NCBI GenBank assembly: GCA_964506245.1
Contig: CAZDKK010000041.1
Location: 1-42,457 of the forward strand
Direction: 5' to 3'
Length of the DNA stretch: 42,457 nt
Origin: CAZDKK01 sp964506245
GTDB taxonomy: Bacteria > Eisenbacteria > RBG-16-71-46 > CAIMUX01 > WJJG01
The position numbers and the translations under genes are program-made. Of the stretch, positions 1 to 9,263 are shown piece by piece (the stretch's first letter is position 1; every line of letters starts with the position of its first letter). The notes below the pieces were generated by a model. That model saw only the letters and a program-made list of their open reading frames with translations. It ran no database searches and was not told the DNA's origin.

Positions 1-543
1 CGCGAGCGCGCGCGATCCACCGCGCGGGGTCGCAGCGCCAGCCCGCCGCGGCCCGAGGGAGAGGCCGGGGCGTTGCGCGGCCCCACCGAGACCGCGGCGT
101 CGCGCGGCCCCACCGAGGCCGCCGCGGAGAGAGCGGGCATTCACCCGCGGCGGTTCGTCCTGCCCGACGGCTGGGTGGTGCTGGTTGGACGTTCGAATGC
201 GGAGAACGACACTCTCACGCACCAGGCCGCGCGCCCGCGAGACCTCTGGTTTCACGCGCGCGGCGTGGCCGGCAGCCACGTCGTGCTCCAGCGCGGCGAT
301 CGCAAGGACAACCCGAGCAAGGCGACGCTCGATGCGGCCGCGTCGATCGCCGCCTATTACAGCAAGGCCCGCACCTCGCGCCACGCGCCCGTGATCCACA
401 CCGAGAAGCGCTACGTGCGCAAGCCCCGCAAGGCCCCGCCGGGGCTGGCCGTGTGCCTGCGGGAGAAGGTGCTGATGGTCGAGCCCAAACTGCCGCCGGG
501 AAGCACCGAAGAGAAGCCGAGGAGCGAGGAAGAGAGCCCGTGA
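1..543 (+). CDS. NFACT-R (DUF814) RNA-binding domain protein, C-terminal part (5' end outside window)
   Basis: The frame is open from base 1, so this is the tail of a longer gene; a TTG at 73 is the first possible internal start. From about codon 45 the protein shows the NFACT-R domain: a GRSNAEND-LT stretch, then DLWFHARG followed by GSHVV, a helix with AAYYSKAR, and a VRKP-x-APPG turn. In RqcH/NEMF/FbpA-type proteins this domain binds tRNA and the stalled 50S subunit in ribosome quality control. Only about 180 codons are visible, so a full RqcH cannot be told from a stand-alone NFACT-R protein. Before the domain, two 27-bp direct repeats (73-99, 100-126) encode an RGPTE-type linker. It is convergent with the PAP2 gene, 60 bp away. 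Confidence 0.85.
   Translation, partial: RERARSTARGRSASPPRPEGEAGALRGPTETAASRGPTEAAAERAGIHPRRFVLPDGWVVLVGRSNAENDTLTHQAARPRDLWFHARGVAGSHVVLQRGDRKDNPSKATLDAAASIAAYYSKARTSRHAPVIHTEKRYVRKPRKAPPGLAVCLREKVLMVEPKLPPGSTEEKPRSEEESP
73..126 (+). repeat. In-frame 27-bp tandem duplication
   Basis: Two adjacent copies (73-99 and 100-126) differ at a few positions; both contain the core gcgcggccccaccgag. Because 27 is a multiple of three, they add two RGPTE-like units to the linker before the NFACT-R domain without shifting the frame. Confidence 0.75.
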
Positions 544-573
544 TCGTGGCCGCGAGCGGCAGGCCGACCACGA
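544..573. terminator. Possible bidirectional stem-loop between convergent genes
   Basis: Inverted arms TCGTGG (544-549) and CCACGA (568-573) lie directly after the NFACT gene stop and 31 bp from the stop of the convergent PAP2 gene. There is no T-tract on either side. This is only a candidate, judged by position and symmetry. Confidence 0.3.
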
Positions 574-603
574 GCGCCCGTGGGGGTCCGCGCCATGGCA
601 AGA

Positions 604-1742
604 TCATGCGGAGACTTTCTTGCGGGAAGTCGATTCCTCGCTCGTCCTTGCGTTCGCGAGCCGCCGCACTTCACCAGCGCCCGCCTGCGGCGGGCCATGC
701 GCGGCTTCCGGCGGCGCCCCATTTCCCCCCGCCGCGAGCCAGCGCGCCTCCCACTTCCCGAATAGCCATGGGTAGACTACCCCAAGTCCCAACGTCATCG
801 CGATGCCCACCACCACGTATCCGGCCAGCACGTCCACGATGTAGTGATGCACGAGGTAGACCGCCCCCACGCTCATCCCGAGGGGGAAGAGCGCCACCGG
901 CAGTGCCTTCCACCGGAAACGCTTCATCGCGAAGATGCACACGAAGAGGGCATAGGCCGCGTGCAGCGACGGAAAGGCCGCGAACCGATTGGGGTTCATC
1001 CGCCGGTAGACATTCTCGAAGAGCGGGAACCCGATCTTCTCGTCGAAGTTGACCAGACTGCCGGCCCCGTGACCCTTGAACTCCGCCGGTGGTTGCGCGA
1101 ATCCGTACTCGGCCACGTACCACGGCGGCGCGGTGGGCATGGCGATGAAGACCGAGAAGCCGATGATGTTGATCAGCGTGAAGCAGAGGGCGAACTTGTA
1201 GAAGAGCCGGCGGTCCCGCGCGGTATGCCACAGCACCCAGGCCAGGATGATCGGCGCGCCCATGTGCATCGCGTAGCAGGCCGTGGACACGTTGTCGAGC
1301 AGGCCGATGATCCAGGAGCCGGCGTGCTCCCGCTGAAAGGTGAGGGAGTAGATGGGCGGGGCCTCGCCGTGCGTCAGCCAGCCAAAGAGCTTGACCTCGA
1401 GATTGTAGAGCCACTCGACCTCGACCCGCGGGCGCAGGTCATCGGCAATCCCGCGCATCATGTCGTAGACGATCCACGCCCCGATGAAAGGGCTCCAGTC
1501 GCGCAGGAAGGTTCGCGCCTGTCGCAGCACGAGCACGACCAAGAAGAAGATCAGGAAGGCGTGGTCGGGGCGAAGCTTGACGCGTTGATCCAGCCAGACG
1601 AAGTAGGCGATCAGCAGCAGCAGCACAGCCAGGCGCCAGCCCTGGCCCTGGAGCCGGGCGCGCCACGAGCTGCCCCGCTCCCGCGAGCCGCCCGACTGCC
1701 CCGCTGACCGGGACCTGCCCCGCAATCGCTCGAGCCAGCCCG

Positions 1743-1746
<4 letters not shown>
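604..1746 (-). CDS. PAP2-superfamily integral membrane protein (inositol-phosphorylceramide synthase/AUR1-like)
   Basis: About 380 aa with at least six hydrophobic segments. The PAP2 phosphatase signatures are PSLHAAY near residue 260 and HHYIVDVLAG near residue 301, giving the two catalytic histidines and the aspartate. A preceding MPTAPPW motif is characteristic of the AUR1/inositolphosphotransferase branch (PAP2_3), whose members transfer lipid head groups at the membrane. The substrate here cannot be read from sequence. The start chosen is the GTG at 1746-1744, which overlaps the selB stop as GTGA and implies translational coupling. A longer frame running upstream to 2121 lies entirely within selB and is not needed. 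It is the last gene of a murA-selB-PAP2 minus-strand run. Confidence 0.82.
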
Positions 1747-3770
<2,024 letters not shown>

Positions 3771-3790
3771 GGGAGTAATTTGACCCTCAT

Positions 3791-3882
3791 CATGGCTGTG
3801 GCTCGCATGTTGTCATGGCTGTGATCCCACTCCCGTCATGGCTGTGACTCCACTCCCGCCATGGCTCTGGCTCGCTGCGCTC
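3791..3882. repeat. Four 23-bp tandem repeats in the murA-selB gap
   Basis: Four consecutive units (3791-3813, 3814-3836, 3837-3859, 3860-3882) each begin catggctgtg or catggctctg. Units two and three are nearly identical, ending in a cactcccg-type block. They fill most of the 123-bp gap between the murA stop and the selB start, so they sit in the selB leader of any murA-selB transcript. Confidence 0.8.
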
Positions 3883-3893
3883 CCGCGGCGCGG

Positions 3894-5162
3894 TTACGGC
3901 CCCTCCTCGTGGACGCGCTCGATCTGCGCGCCGAGACCCGCCAGCTTCTTCTCGATCGCTTCGTACCCGCGATCGATGTGATAGATGCGCGAGACGTGCG
4001 TGCGCCCCTCTGCGGCGAGACCCGCCAGGATCAGCGCCGAGCTGGCACGGATGTCGGTGGACATCACCCGCGCCCCCTGCAGGTGCACGCCCCCCTCGAC
4101 CGTGGCGACGTTGCCGGCCAACGTGATGCGCGCCCCCAGGCGCGCCAGCTCCGAGACGTGCGTGAAGCGATCGACGTAGATCGTGTCGCGCACGACGCCC
4201 GTGCCCTCGGCCACGCACTCCAAGGCCATGAACTGCGCCTGCAGGTCGGTCGGAAAGCCCGGATAGGGCTCGGTGACGATATCGACGCAACGCAGGCACC
4301 CATCGGGCACGGTGATCCGAATGCGGTCGCCGCTGACATCCAGCCGGCAACCCATCTTCTCCAGGCGCGCCAGGACCATGCTGAGGTGGTCGGGCCGGGC
4401 CCGCGTGACGGTCACGTCACCGCGCGTGATCGCCCCGGCGATCAGCATGGTCCCCGCCTCGATCCGATCGGGGATGTTGTCGAACGGCCCCGCCGGCTTC
4501 AGCCCGCTCACGCCATGAATCGTGATCGTCTTCGTGCCCGCGCCTTCGATGCGTGCCCCGAGGGTGCTCAGGAAGTCGGCCAGCGCCGTCATCTCGGGCT
4601 CGGCCGCAGCGTTCTCGATCACCGTGGTGCCTTCGGCCAGCACCGCCGCCATCATCGCATTGCCGGTCGCGCCGACGCTCGAGATGTCGAAGGTGATGCG
4701 CGTGCCCTTCAGCCGTGTTGCCTCGGCGACGATGTAGCCGTGCTCCAGCTCCACCCGCGCCCCCAGGGCGCGCATGGCATCGTGGTGGAAGTTGACCGGC
4801 CGCGGGCCCCAGGCGCATCCGCCCGGCTGCGAGACGCGCGCGCGACCAAAGCGCGCGAGCAGGGGCCCGAGCACGTAGATCGATGCGCGCATCTTCTTGA
4901 CGTGGTCGTAGGGCGCCTCGAACGAACGCACGTGCGTCGCGTCGAGCAAGAGGCTGTGGTCCTCGTATCCGCCCTCGACGCCCATCTCGCGCAGCAGCCC
5001 GAGGAACGTCACGACGTCCTGGAGCCTGGGCACATTGCGGATCCGAACGGGCCCCGGGACGAGCAAGCTCGCCGCCATCATCGGCAGCACCGCGTTCTTG
5101 GCCCCGCCGATTTCGACCTCGCCGCGCAGCGGGCGCCCGCCCACCACGACGATTGCGTCCAT
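3894..5162 (-). CDS. murA: UDP-N-acetylglucosamine 1-carboxyvinyltransferase MurA
   Basis: 422 aa from the ATG at 5162, preceded by an agaagg-type ribosome site about 7 nt upstream; a longer frame to 5255 adds only an unlikely Arg-rich leader. MurA transfers enolpyruvate from PEP to UDP-GlcNAc, the committed step of peptidoglycan synthesis in the cytoplasm. The N-terminal GGAKNA motif carries the catalytic lysine. The reactive cysteine is Cys116 in GGCAWGPRPVNFH, equivalent to Cys115 of E. coli, so the enzyme is of the fosfomycin-sensitive Cys type rather than the Asp type. The inside-out alpha/beta barrel repeats are present through the C-terminus. It is divergent from the secreted-paralog array and leads the run toward selB. 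Confidence 0.96.
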   Translation of the reverse strand: MDAIVVVGGRPLRGEVEIGGAKNAVLPMMAASLLVPGPVRIRNVPRLQDVVTFLGLLREMGVEGGYEDHSLLLDATHVRSFEAPYDHVKKMRASIYVLGPLLARFGRARVSQPGGCAWGPRPVNFHHDAMRALGARVELEHGYIVAEATRLKGTRITFDISSVGATGNAMMAAVLAEGTTVIENAAAEPEMTALADFLSTLGARIEGAGTKTITIHGVSGLKPAGPFDNIPDRIEAGTMLIAGAITRGDVTVTRARPDHLSMVLARLEKMGCRLDVSGDRIRITVPDGCLRCVDIVTEPYPGFPTDLQAQFMALECVAEGTGVVRDTIYVDRFTHVSELARLGARITLAGNVATVEGGVHLQGARVMSTDIRASSALILAGLAAEGRTHVSRIYHIDRGYEAIEKKLAGLGAQIERVHEEGP

Positions 5163-5368
5163 CAAGACCCTTCTTTCCCTGACCCGGCTCCCGGGTCGGA
5201 CCCTGTTCCCCGCGCGGGAACGCAGGTCCAGCTCCCGGATGCGCATGCAAACCAAGGAGTTGCGCGTCCCACCCCTCTCGGGGCGCGCAGAGACTAGCAG
5301 AAGAGCGGCGCCGGATCCACACCGTGGCCCGGGCGGGGCGGCGTCCCGGCGGCGGTTTCTCCGAATCG

Positions 5369-5377
5369 TGCTATAGT
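5369..5377 (+). promoter_or_regulatory. Extended -10 promoter for the paralog array
   Basis: TGC-TATAGT gives an extended -10 element (TG at 5369-5370, TATAGT 5372-5377) in an otherwise very GC-rich stretch. No good -35 is visible, which is acceptable for extended -10 promoters. It would give an untranslated leader of roughly 235 nt before P1. Confidence 0.5.
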
Positions 5378-5396
5378 CTTGGGAGAGCAGGAAGAA

Positions 5397-5445
5397 GGGG
5401 CCCCGAGAGCGCGATCAGATCCGCCGGTCCAGGCCCCTGGAGCGG
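5397..5445 (+). repeat. Duplicated leader element, copy A (upstream of P1)
   Basis: A 49-nt block matches 6787-6835 upstream of P2 with two visible mismatches; its first 34 nt are identical. It contains ccgc and gcgg arms enclosing a short hairpin (tccag/ctgga), but the inner arm is not maintained by compensatory changes in copy B. It may be a conserved leader RNA or simply part of a recent gene-plus-leader duplication. Confidence 0.7.
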
Positions 5446-5619
5446 GCGGGAATCGTGCCTGTGAGGCACCTGCGTGAGTGGACTCTGTGGCATGCGTACT
5501 CGCGCTCGAAGCACCCGGGGCTTTGACTCCGGCGACCCACCCCGATCCGGGCGGCGCTCGTTCGACGGCTGCTTCGGGAGTTGCGCGGGGATGACACCCG
5601 TTGCCAAGGGAGGCGCGCG

Positions 5620-6717
5620 ATGACGCGTAAGTGGACCGCACTGGGACTCGTGAACCTGGGCCTGACCCTGGCATTCGCCAGCGCGTTCGCGCAGCCGGCG
5701 GCTGCCGATCCAGTCAATCTCACCGGGGGGGTATTGATCGCACATCACTGCTCGGAGTGCACATGGACGGGTGACCCGCCGCCCGAGGGATGGTGCGCCG
5801 CGTACGCCCCCTACGCCATCCAGAGCCTGGCCGAGGTGAATGTCCAACTACCCTACAACACCGAGCGAGCCTTCTGGTATGTCCTGGCCGCCTGGGAGTC
5901 AGAGGACAAGACCTGGTGCGGCGTCGAGTTCGGTCTGGGCGACTATGACGAAGCCATCTACTCCATCGCGGACGCCGGCGCATGCGCGCCGAGCGAATAC
6001 CTGGAGATCCCAACCGCGGGTTGGCCCGGTCCCAACCAGGGCACGGCCTTCGTCACAACCGGCGAGACGCACTGGTCGGGTAACTGGGTCCCGGTCTACT
6101 GGTTCTTCGGCTACGTGGACCCGATCCCGGGGGGTTCGACAACCATTCCCATCACGGTCAACCCGCCCACTGGCTACTGCCAGTTCTGTAGCTGCCCGCC
6201 GCTCCCGCACACCTACGCGGTGGGGCTCGAGCAGCGCGGCGTCCTGGGGGCGAACGCTCCTGGATACGTGCCCGTGTTCCCGCCCGTGGCAGAGCCATGG
6301 GCCTGCTGCCTGCCCGATCCGCCAGACCTGTGTGTCATGCTGCCCGAGGAGGAGTGCCTTGATGTCGGCGGCATCTGGATTGGCGAACCTTTCACATGCG
6401 ACCCCAATCCGTGCCCGGCTCCCGGTGCCTGCTGCATCATGGGCGAGTGTTTCATCGTGATGGAGGAAGTCTGCGCACAGGTGGGGGGCACATTCTACGG
6501 TCCGGGCACGACATGCGATCCCGATCCGTGTGAAGGGGTCTGCTGCTATGAGGTGCCGGGCACGGTCCATGCGTGCGCCATCACGCATCGAGCAGACTGC
6601 CTGGCGTTCCCGGGCTTCTGGCACCCGGAGTGGACCTCGTGCGAGCCCAACCCGTGCGAGATCTACACACCCACCGAGGGCACGAGCTGGGGGAAGATCA
6701 AGAGCATGTACCGGTAG
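5620..6717 (+). CDS. P1: secreted cysteine-rich paralog 1 of 5
   Basis: 365 aa from the ATG at 5620 (ribosome site ggagg at 5609-5613). A signal peptide of about 28 residues ends with AQPAAA before Asp. An N-terminal domain of about 195 residues follows with landmarks shared by all five paralogs: LTGG-x-LIAH, GWCAAY, WYVLAAWE, KTWCG, AGWPGPN and SGNWVPVY. From about residue 226 come three tandem six-cysteine modules of about 40 residues (pattern CC...C...C...CxPNPC), starting near residues 226, 268 and 305. The protein ends in SWGKIKSMYR. It is probably exported and disulphide-bonded. I do not recognise a characterised family, and no function is assigned. Confidence 0.85.
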   Translation: MTRKWTALGLVNLGLTLAFASAFAQPAAADPVNLTGGVLIAHHCSECTWTGDPPPEGWCAAYAPYAIQSLAEVNVQLPYNTERAFWYVLAAWESEDKTWCGVEFGLGDYDEAIYSIADAGACAPSEYLEIPTAGWPGPNQGTAFVTTGETHWSGNWVPVYWFFGYVDPIPGGSTTIPITVNPPTGYCQFCSCPPLPHTYAVGLEQRGVLGANAPGYVPVFPPVAEPWACCLPDPPDLCVMLPEEECLDVGGIWIGEPFTCDPNPCPAPGACCIMGECFIVMEEVCAQVGGTFYGPGTTCDPDPCEGVCCYEVPGTVHACAITHRADCLAFPGFWHPEWTSCEPNPCEIYTPTEGTSWGKIKSMYR

Positions 6718-6786
6718 CCGCGTGGGCGTTCAGCCGGGGAGTGCCGAGCGCAGAACCGTGGTGCGGTCGCGAAGGAGAAGGAAATG

Positions 6787-6835
6787 GGGGCCCCGAGAGC
6801 GCGATCAGATCCGCCGGTCCCGGCCCGTGGAGCGG
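6787..6835 (+). repeat. Duplicated leader element, copy B (upstream of P2)
   Basis: Second copy of the block at 5397-5445. A further shared block, ggatgacaccc, lies closer to both start codons (from 5589 before P1 and from 6892 before P2). P3, P4 and P5 lack both blocks, which marks P1 and P2 as the most recent duplication in the array. Confidence 0.7.
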
Positions 6836-6922
6836 CGATGCTCCTCGATGGGACAGCATCCCCACGGTGGGGCACCTCAGCGGATGCGCAGGGATGACAC
6901 CCAATGACACGGGAGGATTGCG

Positions 6923-8014
6923 ATGGTGCGCAACTGGACAGCAGGAAGGCTCGTGACTCTAGCGTTGGTCACGGCGATCGCCGGCGTGTTCGCGCAGCCG
7001 GCGGCTGCCGATCCAACCAATCTCACCGGGGGGATCTTGATTGCACATTACTGCCCGGAGTGTTTCTCCTACACGTATGACCCCCCGGCCGGGGGATGGT
7101 GCGCGGCCTACGAGCCCTACGCCATCCAGAGTCTGGAAGAGGTGATCGCCGCGCTGCCCGCCAGCTTGGACGCGCAGCTCTGGTACGTCTTGGCCGCCTG
7201 GGAAATCGAGAACAAGACCTGGTGCGGCACCGAGTTTGGAATAGGCGACTACGATCCGGCCGTCTACGCCTTCGCCGAGTGCGGCGTGTGCGCCCCGGGT
7301 GGCTTCCTGGAGATCCCGACCGCGGGTTGGCCAGGCCCCAACGAGGGCACCGCCTTTGTCACGACCGGAACGCCGTGGTCGGGAAACTGGGTGCCGGTGT
7401 ACTACTTCGGCGGCTACTCCTACGCCTACACCGGCTCATCGACGACGATCCCCCTCGATGTCGACCCACCCACCGGCTTCTGCGGCTTCAGCAACTGCGT
7501 GAATCCTCCGGTGTTGTATGAGGTGGGACCCGAACAGCGCGGCATCATCGGTGTGAACGCGCCTGGCTACGTGCCGGGGTGGCCGCTTCCACCGCAGACG
7601 GGGGCCTGCTGCCTGGTGGAGCCGCTTGGCGCCTGCGAAGAGCTGTACGAGCCCGAGTGCATCCTGGCCGGCGGCGAGTGGCTGGGCGCAGGTTCCACCT
7701 GCAACCCCAACCCCTGCCCTCTGCCGGGCGCCTGCTGTATCGGCGGTGTCTGCGAGGTCTTGTTGCAGGCAAGCTGTGAGTTGATCCAGGGCACATTCCA
7801 GGGCGAGCTCACGACCTGCGACCCGAACCCGTGCGAGGCTGTCTGCTGCCACGAGTCCGGGGGCCATGTCTGCGAGATCATGCTCCAGGCCGACTGCCTC
7901 GCGATCCAGGGCTTCTGGCATCCGGAGTGGACCACGTGTGATCCGAATCCCTGCGAGATCTACACGCCCACGGAGGAATCGAGCTGGGGGAAGATCAAGA
8001 GCATCTACCGTTGA
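6923..8014 (+). CDS. P2: secreted cysteine-rich paralog 2 of 5
   Basis: 363 aa, ATG at 6923 with gggagg 6 nt upstream. The signal peptide ends in AQPAAA like that of P1, and P2 is the closest sister of P1 over the whole length, including its leader. It has the same N-terminal domain (GWCAAYEPYAIQSLE, WYVLAAWE, TWCGTEFG, AGWPGPNEGTAFV) and three six-cysteine modules. In the second module all six cysteines are present, with the fifth in TTCDPNPC. The C-terminus is SWGKIKSIYR. It is followed after 34 bp by P3, suggesting a shared transcript. Function is unknown. Confidence 0.85.
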   Translation: MVRNWTAGRLVTLALVTAIAGVFAQPAAADPTNLTGGILIAHYCPECFSYTYDPPAGGWCAAYEPYAIQSLEEVIAALPASLDAQLWYVLAAWEIENKTWCGTEFGIGDYDPAVYAFAECGVCAPGGFLEIPTAGWPGPNEGTAFVTTGTPWSGNWVPVYYFGGYSYAYTGSSTTIPLDVDPPTGFCGFSNCVNPPVLYEVGPEQRGIIGVNAPGYVPGWPLPPQTGACCLVEPLGACEELYEPECILAGGEWLGAGSTCNPNPCPLPGACCIGGVCEVLLQASCELIQGTFQGELTTCDPNPCEAVCCHESGGHVCEIMLQADCLAIQGFWHPEWTTCDPNPCEIYTPTEESSWGKIKSIYR

Positions 8015-8048
8015 CGCTTGTGAGGCCGATGGGGAAAGGAGGGCAACC

Positions 8049-9170
8049 ATGATCTGCGACTCGAGGATGACTGCGTGTTCAGCTGCACGAGGCGTGGCGG
8101 CGTTCGCCTGCGCGCTGAGCGTGACCGCGCTGGTTTGCCTGCTGGCGGGCCCGGCGGGGGCCGATCCGAACGACCTGGACTGCGGTGTCTTCTTCACCCA
8201 TGAATTGTCCCCGATCATCTACTGCTCCGATCCGCCGAGTGGAGGCTGGTGCGGTGAGTACGTCCCCATCTCCACGCGTGAAGAGGTGGATGCGTCGCTG
8301 CGGTACATCGAGCTGGGCACGATCTGGTTCGTGCTGGCGGCGTGGGAGGTGGAGGGCAAGCTCTGGGCCGGCACCGAGTTCGGGATCGGCGCGTACAACA
8401 CGGCTGCCTACGGTTTCGCGGAGTGCGGGGTGTGCGCTCCAGCGGGATACCTCGAAATCCCCACACCCGGCTGGCCAGGCCCGTACGAGGGCACGGCCTT
8501 CGTCACGACGGGCACGCCGTGGAGCGGCAATTTCGTGCCCGTTTACTACTTCGCCGGCTACTCCTACTACGGGACGGGCCTCTCGACGGAGATCCCCCTC
8601 GATGTCGATCCCCCGACGGGCTTCTGCGGCATGAGCAACACCCAGAATCCGCCTGCCTCGTACGCTGTGGACATCGATTCCCGCGGCAGGATGGGTGTCA
8701 ACAGCGACGGGTACGTCCCCGAGTGGCCGACCTGCCCGCAAGACTGGGCTTGCTGCATGCCCGACCCGTTGGGCGCCTGCGAGATGATGCTCGAAGGGGA
8801 ATGCATGGCGGCCGGTGGTCTCTGGATGGGCGAGGGCGTCACCTGCGATCCCAATCCCTGCCCTCAGCCCGGTGCGTGCTGCCTCACGGCCAGTGTGCCC
8901 GGCGCCTGTGAACTCATGATGCGGGAGACCTGTGAGCTGATTCAGGGAACGTTCCACGGCGCGGGCACGGTCTGCGATCCGAACCCCTGCGAGGCGGTGT
9001 GCTGCTACGGCCCGACCGGTGGCGAATGCGTGATCACGACCCAGGCCAACTGTGAGGCGCTCTACCACGGCGTCTGGCACCCCTCTTACCCGACCTGTGA
9101 TCCAACCCCCTGCTTCCCCTCGCCTTCGGGCGGGGTTAGCTGGGGGAACATCAAGGCTATGTACCGGTAG
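8049..9170 (+). CDS. P3: secreted cysteine-rich paralog 3 of 5
   Basis: 373 aa, ATG at 8049 with a strong aaaggagg ribosome site just upstream. A longer frame to 7866 overlaps P2 and is discarded. The signal peptide is hydrophobic to about residue 38 (ending AGPAGA before Asp). The N-terminal domain is conserved but has ELWAG-like divergence where P1 and P2 have KTWCG, so one cysteine is absent there (KLWAGTEFG). The second six-cysteine module is complete, with the fifth cysteine in TVCDPNPC. The last module ends CDPTPC, and the C-terminus is SWGNIKAMYR. It sits 34 bp after P2 and 93 bp before P4. Confidence 0.83.
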   Translation: MICDSRMTACSAARGVAAFACALSVTALVCLLAGPAGADPNDLDCGVFFTHELSPIIYCSDPPSGGWCGEYVPISTREEVDASLRYIELGTIWFVLAAWEVEGKLWAGTEFGIGAYNTAAYGFAECGVCAPAGYLEIPTPGWPGPYEGTAFVTTGTPWSGNFVPVYYFAGYSYYGTGLSTEIPLDVDPPTGFCGMSNTQNPPASYAVDIDSRGRMGVNSDGYVPEWPTCPQDWACCMPDPLGACEMMLEGECMAAGGLWMGEGVTCDPNPCPQPGACCLTASVPGACELMMRETCELIQGTFHGAGTVCDPNPCEAVCCYGPTGGECVITTQANCEALYHGVWHPSYPTCDPTPCFPSPSGGVSWGNIKAMYR

Positions 9171-9263
9171 TCGCGCGGGCGAGCCACGCGCGAGGAGGTC
9201 ATCCCTACTCCGGCCGCGGTGGATACCCGATCCTCCCGGCCCGCAGATGCGTGTGGAGGCGAT

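Larger units (their letters stand above)
5163..5619. other. Intergenic region between murA and the paralog array
   Basis: 457 bp without a recognisable gene. It holds the murA ribosome site, an extended -10 promoter near 5369-5377 pointing to the paralogs, and copy A of a duplicated leader sequence (5397-5445). The remaining part, about 5475-5580, is GC-rich and I see nothing specific in it. Confidence 0.7.
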
